The position numbers were made by a program, and so were the translations under genes. From positions 1 to 5,604 of the forward strand of contig CAUZDT010000065.1 of assembly GCA_963578705.1 (NCBI GenBank): DNA of 5,604 bases, in the 5' to 3' direction. Source of the DNA: UBA8886 sp963578705. GTDB lineage: Archaea; Thermoplasmatota; Poseidoniia; MGIII; CG-Epi1. Shown one piece after another: positions 1 through 5,604 of the stretch. Numbering within the stretch: position 1 is the first letter of the stretch; each line of letters begins with the position of its first letter. Under the pieces are notes generated by a model. That model was not told where the DNA came from, did not search any database, and saw only the letters and a program-made list of their open reading frames with translations.

Positions 1-1
1 C

Positions 2-232
2 CTGCTTGGGGGCTACACGCTCGGCTGCCACTCGCTGCGCCACCTCATCGGGGGCTACGCCGACCGCATCTCGCTGCGGTCGAAGCCGCAGCAGAAAGCG
101 CTGGACTGCGTCTCCTGCCTCAATCGTGGCCACATGCGCTGGGCGTGGTTTTCGCTGGCGTGGGTCTGCTTTACCGACCTTTACGTGCGGCTCTGCGCAA
201 TGGATTACATCGTAGACGTGAGGCTCTTCTGA
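2..232 (+). CDS. sdhC: Succinate dehydrogenase membrane-anchor subunit, Sdh1/SdhC type (3' part only)
   Basis: This is the C-terminal 76 residues of a protein that begins before the window. Visible motifs are YTLGCHSLRHLIGG (residues 5-18 of the fragment), LNRGHMRWAW (40-49) and a hydrophobic aromatic segment with FTDLYVRL (57-64), probably the last membrane helix. From memory of the family, this pattern is the C-terminus of the membrane subunit next to SdhA in Actinobacteria (Rv0249c-like). That subunit anchors SdhAB in the membrane and passes electrons to quinone. Its stop overlaps the sdhA start (TGATG), so the two are probably co-translated. The fragment is rich in Cys (C9, C36, C39, C56, C65) and has His at 10, 14 and 44. 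No separate SdhD is visible; one could lie upstream or be absent. The assignment rests on motif recognition plus position, without a search. Confidence 0.8.
   Translation: MLGGYTLGCHSLRHLIGGYADRISLRSKPQQKALDCVSCLNRGHMRWAWFSLAWVCFTDLYVRLCAMDYIVDVRLF
218..223 (+). promoter_or_regulatory. Ribosome binding site for sdhA
   Basis: GTGAGG lies inside the last codons of sdhC and ends 8 nt before the ATG at 232. It is a moderate Shine-Dalgarno match. With the TGATG overlap it favours this ATG over the GTG at 145, which would add 29 residues lying before the conserved FAD-binding strand and would overlap sdhC deeply. Confidence 0.55.
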
Positions 233-2019
233 TGGAGCGCGTCGAGTGCGACGTGCTGGTTATCGGCGCGGGCGGTGCCGGACTGCGCGCCGCCATCTCG
301 GCCGCCGAGGCCGGAGCGCAGGTGGCGCTGGTATCGAAATCGCTGCTCGGCAAGGCGCACACGGTGATGGCCGAAGGCGGCATCGCCGCCGCGCTCGGCA
401 ACATGGACGAGCGTGACAACTGGAAAGTGCATTTTCGCGACACTATCAGGGGCGGTAAGGGGCTCTGCAACTGGGAGATGGCCAAGCTGCACGCCGAGCA
501 GTCGCCGGGACGTGTGCGCGAGCTCGAACGCTGGGGCGCGGTTTTCGACCGCACGCCTGACGGGCGCATCAACCAGCGCAATTTTGGTGGTCACCGCTAC
601 CCCCGGCTGGCGCACGTTGGCGACCGCACTGGGCTGGAGATTATCCGCACGCTGCAGGACCATGTCATCCACATTGACGAGGTCGCCGTTCACATGGAAA
701 CGACGGTGACGCGGCTGCTGAAGAGCGGTAATCGCGTTACCGGTGCGCTCGCCTACCGGCGTACCGACGGCGAGCTGATGCTGTTCGCCGCTGGCGCCGT
801 CATCCTTGCCACCGGCGGCATTGGCAAGGCGTATCGCGTAACCTCCAACTCGTGGGAGTATACGGGAGACGGCCACGCGCTCGCCTATCTGGCGGGGGGC
901 GACCTAGTAGACATGGAATTTGTCCAGTTCCATCCGACCGGGATGGTCTGGCCGCCCAGCGTCAAGGGCACGCTCGTCACCGAAGGCGTCCGCGGCGAAG
1001 GCGGCATCCTGCTCAACTCCGAGGGCGAGCGGTTCATGTTCAACTACATTCCTGAGGCATTTGCGGCCGAGACCGCCAAGGACGAAGCGGAAGCCGAGGC
1101 ATGGCTGCGCGGCGAGGAGGGCGCGATGCGGCCTCCCGAACTGCTCACACGCGACGTTGTCGCACGTGCCATCATGGACGAGGTCAAGGCAGGCCGTGGT
1201 TCACCCCAAGGCGGTGCGTTCCTCGATATCGCCAACCGCCGCGACGCCGACTACATCCGGCGCAAGCTGCCGTCGATGTACCACCAATTCAAGGAACTGG
1301 CCGGGCTCGATATCACGGAGGAGTCTATGCAGGTTGGACCGACGACGCACTACATGATGGGCGGCGTGCGCGTCGACCCTGCCAGCGGCGCGTCGTCGGT
1401 CGCCGGCCTTTATGCTGCGGGCGAAGCAGCGGCCGGCATGCACGGCGCAAACCGGCTCGGCGGCAACTCACTGAGCGACCTGCTGGTCTTCGGCAACCTG
1501 TCGGGGCAGGCGGCCGCCACCTTTGCGGCATCGAGCGACCGGCTGCCGCCGGCAGGCGACGAGGTCGAGGCGGCGTCCGCAGCGGCGCTGGCGCCGTTCG
1601 AGGCGGGCGACGAAAATCCGTACCACCTGCACCAGGAATTACAGGAAATCATGGAAGCCCACGTCGGCATCGTGCGCGAAGGCGGCAAACTCGAGGCAGG
1701 CATCGCCAGGCTGGAGGCATTGCAGGTGCGGCTCTCCAGGCTGCACGCCAGCGGCCCCCGCGCCTACAACCCCGGCTGGCACCTCTGCCTCGACCTGCAC
1801 AATATGCTGCTCGCCTCGCTGGCGGTCGCGCGCGCCGGGCTGGAGCGCACCGAGAGCCGCGGCGCGCACACCCGGCTCGACTTCCCGGATTATGACGACG
1901 AGTTAGGGCGAGTGAACCTGGTCGTGCGTAAGGCGGCCGACGGGATGGTCGTCGTGCGGGCACCGCTGGCGGAGATGCCGAAGGAGCTGGCGGAATTCGT
2001 CGCGCGGGAGGCCGTATGA
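232..2019 (+). CDS. sdhA: Succinate dehydrogenase flavoprotein subunit
   Basis: This subunit oxidises succinate to fumarate and passes electrons through its FAD to SdhB, linking the TCA cycle to the respiratory chain at the cytoplasmic face of the membrane. It has 595 residues, normal for the family. The Rossmann strand and GAGGAG loop are at 7-17. KAHTVMAEGG (41-50) holds the His expected to bind FAD covalently (H43). The active-site set seen by alignment to E. coli SdhA is complete: H234 in QFHPTG, T250/E251 in TEG, the proton-shuttle Arg R307 in TRDVVAR, H373 in THYMMGG and R408 in GANRLGGNS. The C-terminal domain carries SRGAHTRLDFPDYD (542-555). The start at 232 puts Met six residues before the FAD strand. 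The gene overlaps sdhC by 1 nt and sdhB by 4 nt (ATGA). The KAHTVMAEGG and FGGHRYPRLAHVGDRTG stretches recall actinobacterial Sdh1 more than the proteobacterial enzyme. L-aspartate oxidase and fumarate reductase share this fold, but the sdhC and sdhB neighbours favour Sdh; reversibility cannot be judged from sequence. Confidence 0.96.
   Translation: MERVECDVLVIGAGGAGLRAAISAAEAGAQVALVSKSLLGKAHTVMAEGGIAAALGNMDERDNWKVHFRDTIRGGKGLCNWEMAKLHAEQSPGRVRELERWGAVFDRTPDGRINQRNFGGHRYPRLAHVGDRTGLEIIRTLQDHVIHIDEVAVHMETTVTRLLKSGNRVTGALAYRRTDGELMLFAAGAVILATGGIGKAYRVTSNSWEYTGDGHALAYLAGGDLVDMEFVQFHPTGMVWPPSVKGTLVTEGVRGEGGILLNSEGERFMFNYIPEAFAAETAKDEAEAEAWLRGEEGAMRPPELLTRDVVARAIMDEVKAGRGSPQGGAFLDIANRRDADYIRRKLPSMYHQFKELAGLDITEESMQVGPTTHYMMGGVRVDPASGASSVAGLYAAGEAAAGMHGANRLGGNSLSDLLVFGNLSGQAAATFAASSDRLPPAGDEVEAASAAALAPFEAGDENPYHLHQELQEIMEAHVGIVREGGKLEAGIARLEALQVRLSRLHASGPRAYNPGWHLCLDLHNMLLASLAVARAGLERTESRGAHTRLDFPDYDDELGRVNLVVRKAADGMVVVRAPLAEMPKELAEFVAREAV
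2006..2011 (+). promoter_or_regulatory. Strong ribosome binding site for sdhB
   Basis: GGGAGG, within the last sdhA codons (Arg-Glu-Ala), ends 4 nt before the ATG at 2016. It fixes the sdhB start and supports coupled translation through the ATGA overlap. Confidence 0.75.
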
Positions 2020-2750
2020 AGCTCCGCGTCCAGCGCGGTAGCGGTGACGACCTCGCGCTCGAAGAGTTCGAGGTCGCGCTCGAGCCGGGGATGGTGGTGC
2101 TCGACGCGCTGCACCGCATCCAAGCCAGCGACGCACCAGACCTGGCGGTGCGCTGGAACTGCAAGGCGGGCAAGTGCGGCTCCTGCTCTGCGGAGGTGAA
2201 CGGGCAGCCTAAACTGACCTGCATGACGCGGCTCTCCGACTACCCGGATGACGAGCCGCTGCTGGTGCAGCCAATGAAAGCGTTCCCGCTGGTGCGCGAC
2301 CTCGTCTGCGACGTCTCGTGGAACTACGAGGTCAACAAACGCATCCAGCCATACCAGCACCCCGATATCGACGACCCCCGCATGGCGCAGGAGGACGTCG
2401 ACCGAGTGCAGGAGTTCCGCAAGTGCATCGAGTGCTTCCTGTGCCAGGATACCTGCCACGTCCTGCGCGAGCACGACCTGCAGCCCGAGTTCGCCGGTCC
2501 ACGCTTCCTGATTCGCCTTGCCAGCCTCGAGATGCATCCGCTTGATGAGGGTGACCGCCTCGCCGCGACACGAGACGATTTCGCCATCGGCTACTGCAAC
2601 ATCACCAAGTGCTGTACCGAGGTCTGCCCCGAGCACATCGAGATTACCGATAACGGCATTATCCCTCTCAAGGAGCGCGTCGTCGACGAATACTACGACC
2701 CGCTACGCTGGCTCTGGCGCAATACGGTCGGCAAGGTCTTCGAGGTCTAG
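2016..2750 (+). CDS. sdhB: Succinate dehydrogenase iron-sulfur subunit
   Basis: This subunit carries electrons from the SdhA flavin through three Fe-S clusters to the quinone site at the membrane subunit. It has 244 residues, typical for SdhB. The N-terminal plant-ferredoxin-like domain has C49, C54, C57 and C69 for the [2Fe-2S] cluster. The C-terminal domain has C137xxC140xxC143xxxC147 and C194NITKC199C200TEVC204P for the [4Fe-4S] and [3Fe-4S] clusters. By alignment to E. coli FrdB, the site where Val207-to-Cys changes a 3Fe to a 4Fe cluster is T197 here, so a [3Fe-4S] cluster is expected. C199 is an extra Cys next to ligand C200. The stretches VQEFRKCIECFLCQDTC and GYCNITKCCTEVCPEHI match my memory of actinobacterial Sdh1 SdhB. 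The gene is the last of the operon on this strand. Its TAG stop lies within a CTAG shared with the stop of the convergent gene. Confidence 0.96.
   Translation: MKLRVQRGSGDDLALEEFEVALEPGMVVLDALHRIQASDAPDLAVRWNCKAGKCGSCSAEVNGQPKLTCMTRLSDYPDDEPLLVQPMKAFPLVRDLVCDVSWNYEVNKRIQPYQHPDIDDPRMAQEDVDRVQEFRKCIECFLCQDTCHVLREHDLQPEFAGPRFLIRLASLEMHPLDEGDRLAATRDDFAIGYCNITKCCTEVCPEHIEITDNGIIPLKERVVDEYYDPLRWLWRNTVGKVFEV
2747..2750. other. Convergent shared stop palindrome CTAG
   Basis: CTAG reads as TAG on both strands. sdhB stops at 2748-2750 and the opposing surface-protein gene stops at 2749-2747. The two genes overlap by 4 bp, so there is no intergenic space for a terminator. No T-rich tract is visible just past either stop, so transcripts probably run into antisense of the opposing gene. 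Confidence 0.95.
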
Positions 2751-4075
2751 CGGCGACGGCGGGCTGCGCCGAGCAGCACGGCCGCAGCCGCGAGAAGTCC
2801 GGGCGCTGGAATCAGGCCACCCTCATCCTCCTCTTCGGGCTCGGCCTCGACCGAGAGCGACTGCAGCATGACGTTGTTGCCCTCATCCTTCTCGACAACC
2901 TCGTCCTGCGAGTCAATCTCGAGGCTTATTTCCAGCTCGCCACCCTTCGTAGGCGTCAGCACAAAGCTGACGCGCGCCTCCTCACCATGCTTGAGGCTGG
3001 TGATGAAACTGCTCTGCTGGCCGAGGGCGTCACCGCCGGCGCGCACCTCGATTGACTCGGTGAAAGCACCATTCACATCGACGTTACCACCATTGTTGGT
3101 CACCTTGACCTCGAAACTGACCGGCTCGTTCGCCTTGGGCCCGGTCGTGCTGGTAATCCGGAACGAGCTGGTGACGAAGCCGAAATCGGGCACCGGGGCG
3201 GTAAGCGCCATCTGGGCGCTGGCGGTCACGCCACTGTCGAACGATGCTTCAATTTCCAGGGTGTAGTCGCCCGGCAGCAGGTTCCGGTCAGGGCTCACGG
3301 TGAAGGTCCCGGCCGCCGTGCGGTCCTGCGCCGAGACCGCGTCATAACTCCCCTTCAGCCGTCCACTGGTGCCAGTGAGGCTCACCGACCCTGCCGGAAG
3401 GGTAGTCGCGTCGCCAATGGCGATGGTGTAGTCATCCGAGTAGACGCCGGTCGAGCGCAGCGTGAAGTCAAAGGTCGAAGGCTGTTCCTGATAGATTATG
3501 GCCGATGCCGCCTCCAGCTCCAGCTCGGCGCCGTACGGCTTTCCAGAATTCACCGCCAGCAGCAGCGGCGAACCCGAAGGACGCATGGTCTGGTTGCGCT
3601 CCGCTTCCTCGACCGCCCCCTCCCAGGCGAACGCCCAGACGCTGCGGCTGCTGCCGGCCGAACCGGTGGGTGCATCAACGTAGAGATGGAACTGTAGGAT
3701 GCCGCCGGCGTTGATGGAATGCAGCGTGCCGTTGCTGACCGGAGTGTCGTCGGTGGTGGTCCACATCGCGCCCCAGTCTTCCGGCGGGCCATCCATGAAC
3801 TGGTGCGCCAGCTCAAGCGTCCTTGACTGCTCGCTGTCGCCGTTGCTGAAGATGATGATGAAGCCGACCGACTCACCCGCCGGCACCTCCTTCTCGAGTT
3901 CGCTGGCGGTCACCATCACCAGCGAGCTGGTGGTGGAGCCACCCTGCGGCGACGCAATCAGCGCCAGAAGCAGGAACGAGACCGCGACGAGCGCCGCCAC
4001 ACCGGTCGCGCGCTTGCGCCGGTCACCGCTCGAGAGCGGGGTATGCGAAAGGCTGCCGGGTCCAGCCGGATTCAA
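2747..4075 (-). CDS. Secreted/surface CARDB-domain protein with PGF-CTERM-like C-terminal tail
   Basis: This 442-residue protein has no recognisable enzyme motif. RRKR (19-22) is followed by a hydrophobic stretch at about 25-41 (VAALVAVSFLLLALIA), a signal peptide or N-terminal anchor. Residues about 50-175 and 180-292 look like beta-sandwich regions; the second resembles NEW3-type domains only weakly. Residues about 300-408 fit a CARDB adhesion-like domain (FEVKVTNNGGNVDVNG, then EIDSQDEVVEKDEGNN). An acidic linker (EPEEEDEGG, 412-420) leads to IPAPG, a short hydrophobic run and RRRR, which resembles an archaeosortase-type sorting signal. It probably sits on the cell surface and binds protein or glycan, perhaps with the FG-GAP protein encoded just upstream. 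The TTG start is chosen because GGAGG ends 5 nt before it and TTGA overlaps the upstream stop. A GTG at residue 26 is the main alternative but would cut into the hydrophobic segment. Confidence 0.8.
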   Translation of the reverse strand: MNPAGPGSLSHTPLSSGDRRKRATGVAALVAVSFLLLALIASPQGGSTTSSLVMVTASELEKEVPAGESVGFIIIFSNGDSEQSRTLELAHQFMDGPPEDWGAMWTTTDDTPVSNGTLHSINAGGILQFHLYVDAPTGSAGSSRSVWAFAWEGAVEEAERNQTMRPSGSPLLLAVNSGKPYGAELELEAASAIIYQEQPSTFDFTLRSTGVYSDDYTIAIGDATTLPAGSVSLTGTSGRLKGSYDAVSAQDRTAAGTFTVSPDRNLLPGDYTLEIEASFDSGVTASAQMALTAPVPDFGFVTSSFRITSTTGPKANEPVSFEVKVTNNGGNVDVNGAFTESIEVRAGGDALGQQSSFITSLKHGEEARVSFVLTPTKGGELEISLEIDSQDEVVEKDEGNNVMLQSLSVEAEPEEEDEGGLIPAPGLLAAAAVLLGAARRRR

Positions 4076-4082
4076 TCCGGCC
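4064..4082 (-). promoter_or_regulatory. Hairpin presenting the UUG start codon
   Basis: On the minus strand CCGGATTGAATCCGG (4080 to 4066) is a perfect 7-bp inverted repeat about one central base. As RNA it folds with stem CCGGA/UCCGG, extended by one G-C pair and one G-U pair to 4082/4064, and loop UUGAA. The loop holds the start codon of the downstream gene and the overlapping UGA stop of the upstream gene. Two bases of GGAGG fall in the stem. A ribosome finishing the upstream gene would melt it, so it could enforce coupling. The structure is seen; the role is inferred. Confidence 0.45.
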
Positions 4083-5604
4083 TCCGCCGCAACGCCAGCG
4101 CACCCAGCGCCGCTACCGCCCCGAGCGCAGCTGCTGCAAGCAGGCTGCTGCTGGAAGCGGGAGCCGCAGGCGCAGCGCCAGCCGCGACCTCGAGCGTCGT
4201 CGCTTCGGTCTCGACCACGTTTGTACCGTCACTCGCGATTACTGCCAGCTCAATACTGCCTTCGGCGGGCAGCAGTACAACCTCCCACACGCCGTTCCCG
4301 GCGGGCGACATGGCAACCGTTACCGGCTCGCCGTCGCCTGCGGTGTAGCGCAGCGCGACCTGCGTGACAGCAGTCTCGTCGGTAACCTCGGCGCGCACGG
4401 TGAGCGGTTGTCCTGCCGTGGCAGTCCCCAATGGGAAGAGCGTGATGAGCGGTGGTTCCGTATCGGCTGTCTCGCCGTCGTCGCCGGTCTGCCAGAACTC
4501 GGGCGGGTCGATGCTGAACGTCCCGTCGCTAGTGTCCTGAACGGTCGAACCGTCAAGGGCTGTTGCCGTTATGCGTATCAATGCACGCTCGATATTCTGG
4601 TTCGCGGGCACTGCCCAGCGGTAGTTGCCGTCATTCGCGGTACCGGAAGTGATACTGGTCCAAGTGCTGCCCTCGTTCAATGAATAGTCAAGGGAGATTG
4701 GTGTTGTCGCTGACATGTCTCCCTCGGATTCCCAGGTAATCGTGTAGTTCTCACCGTGCATCAGGTTCTCACCGCCGTTGGGCCAGGTGAGACTCACAAA
4801 CGGATTGGCGAACTTGCGGTAGTCAACACTGAAATCGGTGACTGTTGGCGACCGATTAGAGACTGTTGTAGAGAGAGTGAACCTCACTTTGAGCAAATCC
4901 GTCCGGTCACCCGAATAGATGTCCTGTCCTGCGGAGACGGTGAAATATGTACTGGTTGAGCCGTCAGGTCCGTGCCAGGTCCACGTGGTGCCGTCGCTGC
5001 TGGTACCGATTTGCGCCTTGACTGATGTTCCCAGCGGCTGTACCGCGGGATTCCACGACAGCCGCAGCCAGTCCACACCGTCGGTGTCGTCCAAGTTCAG
5101 GATAGGTGACTCCCACGTGCCTCGCGCAAGGTAGCCGGGTGACTGGTAGACGTACGCCTCGCCCGCCTGAGCGCCGGCGTCGTCGTTCTTGTACGCGCCC
5201 ACAATCACGTCCGCGTAACCGTCACCGTTCACGTCGCCTGCACTGGCGACGCTGACGCCGAAGTAGTCGCCCGTCGTCTCGCCCTGGTCGCTCCAGTCCG
5301 GCGTCGCCGAGAGGCCGCTCGCGGAGCCGTGGTAGATGTACGCCTCGCCCGCATTGCTGCCGGCGCCGTCGTTGTTGTACGCGCCGACGATGACGTCCGC
5401 GTAGCCGTCGCCGTTGACGTCGCCCGCACTGGCGACGTTGATGCCGAAATTGTCGCCCGCCGACTCGCCCTGGTCGCTCCAGTCAGGCGTTGCGGAGAGG
5501 CCGCTCGCGGAGCCGTGGTAAACGTACGCCTCGCCCGCGTTGCTGGCGGCACCGTCGTTGCCGTACGAGCCGACAACCACGTCCGCGTAGCCGTCGCCGT
5601 TGAC
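4072..5604 (-). CDS. FG-GAP repeat surface protein with Ig-like domains and C-terminal anchor (N-terminus missing)
   Basis: The frame is open to the right edge, giving 510 residues; the signal peptide and any earlier repeats lie outside. Residues 1-62 and 63-124 are two nearly identical FG-GAP (integrin beta-propeller type) repeats, with a partial third at 125-158. Each has a DVNGDGYAD calcium-loop motif, a VGxY strand and GEAYxYHG. Residues about 160-264 form a beta-rich module (TWESPILNL, then TSSDGTTWTW). Residues about 265-365 (WPNGGENL, YTITWES) resemble the Kre9/KNH-type Ig-like domain of secreted proteins, and about 380-472 look like another Ig-like domain. A linker (APAAPASSSS) precedes a hydrophobic helix (about 488-505) and RRRPD. 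The product is probably an exported, membrane-anchored, calcium-stabilised surface or adhesion protein. Ligand and partners are unknown; domain names are from pattern memory. It overlaps the next gene by TTGA, and its last Arg codons supply that gene's ribosome binding site. Confidence 0.85.
   Translation of the reverse strand, partial: VNGDGYADVVVGSYGNDGAASNAGEAYVYHGSASGLSATPDWSDQGESAGDNFGINVASAGDVNGDGYADVIVGAYNNDGAGSNAGEAYIYHGSASGLSATPDWSDQGETTGDYFGVSVASAGDVNGDGYADVIVGAYKNDDAGAQAGEAYVYQSPGYLARGTWESPILNLDDTDGVDWLRLSWNPAVQPLGTSVKAQIGTSSDGTTWTWHGPDGSTSTYFTVSAGQDIYSGDRTDLLKVRFTLSTTVSNRSPTVTDFSVDYRKFANPFVSLTWPNGGENLMHGENYTITWESEGDMSATTPISLDYSLNEGSTWTSITSGTANDGNYRWAVPANQNIERALIRITATALDGSTVQDTSDGTFSIDPPEFWQTGDDGETADTEPPLITLFPLGTATAGQPLTVRAEVTDETAVTQVALRYTAGDGEPVTVAMSPAGNGVWEVVLLPAEGSIELAVIASDGTNVVETEATTLEVAAGAAPAAPASSSSLLAAAALGAVAALGALALRRRPD
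4081..4085 (-). promoter_or_regulatory. Ribosome binding site for the CARDB protein gene (supports TTG start)
   Basis: On the minus strand GGAGG (4085 to 4081) is followed by CCGGA and then TTG (4075-4073), a 5-nt spacing. The site lies within the last Arg codons (CGC CGG AGG) of the upstream gene. This is the main evidence for the non-ATG start. Confidence 0.7.
5131..5232 (-). repeat. FG-GAP coding repeat, copy 3 (partial, diverged)
   Basis: This partial third unit encodes the VNGDGYADVIVGAY and GEAYVY parts. It then breaks off at QSPGY, where the next module begins. The loop reads KNDDAGAQAG instead of the NNDGAGSNAG form. It marks the C-terminal edge of the repeat block. Confidence 0.8.
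5233..5418 (-). repeat. FG-GAP coding repeat, copy 2 (186 bp)
   Basis: This is the second 62-codon unit, directly adjacent to copy 1 and with the same period. Its identical block with copy 1 is at 5309-5334. Many of the differences are synonymous, which suggests a fairly recent duplication or gene conversion with the protein sequence kept. Confidence 0.9.
5419..5604 (-). repeat. FG-GAP coding repeat, copy 1 (186 bp)
   Basis: This is the first full 62-codon unit in the window, starting at VNGDGYAD. Aligned by eye without gaps, it differs from the next unit at about 21 of 186 bases (about 89% identical), including a 26-base identical block at 5495-5520. It runs to the window edge, so more copies may follow upstream. 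Confidence 0.9.

Noticed and set aside
145..231. GTG at 145 as the sdhA start, adding 29 residues
   Set aside because: The extension is Arg-rich, precedes the conserved FAD strand and lies over sdhC. The ATG at 232 has a ribosome binding site and a coupled TGATG overlap.
205..876. 223-codon open frame antisense to sdhA
   Set aside because: Shadow frame of SdhA with low-complexity composition and no recognisable motif.
1101..1895. 264-codon open frame on the + strand inside sdhA
   Set aside because: It is an Arg-rich shadow frame of a high-GC gene with no family resemblance, lying fully within well-conserved SdhA.
1890..2636. 248-codon open frame antisense to sdhB
   Set aside because: It mirrors conserved SdhB codons and shows no domain; long antisense frames are expected at this GC content.
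2690..2830. Terminator between the convergent operons
   Set aside because: There is no intergenic space and no T-run next to a hairpin on either strand; only GC-rich coding sequence is seen.
3950..4022. Twin-arginine export signal in the CARDB protein (RRKR before the hydrophobic stretch)
   Set aside because: The sequence RRKRATGVAAL lacks the S/T-R-R-x-F-L-K consensus; an ordinary Sec signal or anchor explains it.
3699..4367. 222-codon open frame on the + strand across the two surface genes
   Set aside because: It crosses the junction of two well-supported minus-strand genes, has Ser/Pro/Arg-biased composition and shows no motif.
5131..5604. Tandem repeats as a CRISPR array or satellite
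   Set aside because: The 186-bp units stay in frame and encode FG-GAP protein repeats; there are no short repeats separated by unique spacers.

Overview
The window is a GC-rich, fully coding stretch with two convergent gene sets and no free intergenic base. The left half, on the + strand, is the 3' part of a succinate dehydrogenase (respiratory complex II) operon. It holds the C-terminal 76 codons of a membrane-anchor subunit (SdhC type), then a complete flavoprotein subunit (SdhA, 595 aa) and a complete iron-sulfur subunit (SdhB, 244 aa). The three are joined by TGATG and ATGA overlaps, as expected of a translationally coupled operon whose products form one complex. From memory of the family, all three resemble the Sdh1-type enzyme of Actinobacteria (the Rv0247c-Rv0249c type) more than the E. 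coli SdhCDAB type. The anchor fragment carries the GCHSLRH and LNxxHMxWAW motifs of that group.

The right half, on the - strand, holds two cell-surface protein genes read towards the sdh operon. The upstream one enters from the right edge without its N-terminus. It has FG-GAP/integrin-like calcium-loop repeats (two copies of 62 residues, nearly identical in DNA, plus a partial third), then beta-sandwich and Ig-like regions and a C-terminal membrane anchor. The downstream one (442 aa, TTG start) has an N-terminal hydrophobic export segment, two probable beta-sandwich regions, a CARDB-like domain and an acidic linker. It ends in a PAPG + hydrophobic + RRRR tail that looks like an archaeal PGF-CTERM-type sorting signal. 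The two genes overlap by TTGA, and a GC-rich hairpin places the UUG start in its loop. The operon's last stop and the sdhB stop share the palindrome CTAG.

Organism: the surface proteins (CARDB and FG-GAP modules, C-terminal hydrophobic plus Arg-rich anchors) and the extreme compactness fit a high-GC, streamlined archaeon, for example a marine Thermoplasmatota/Euryarchaeota lineage. The Sdh proteins alone would also fit an actinobacterium-like bacterium. The archaeal reading is an inference at moderate confidence. No RNA gene, CRISPR array, insertion sequence, promoter or T-tract terminator was seen. The promoters of both operons must lie outside the window or inside coding sequence. I see no clearly new multi-gene system. 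The most interesting points are the overlap of every gene junction, the start-codon hairpin, the Cys/His-rich SdhC tail and the variant C-terminal sorting signals.
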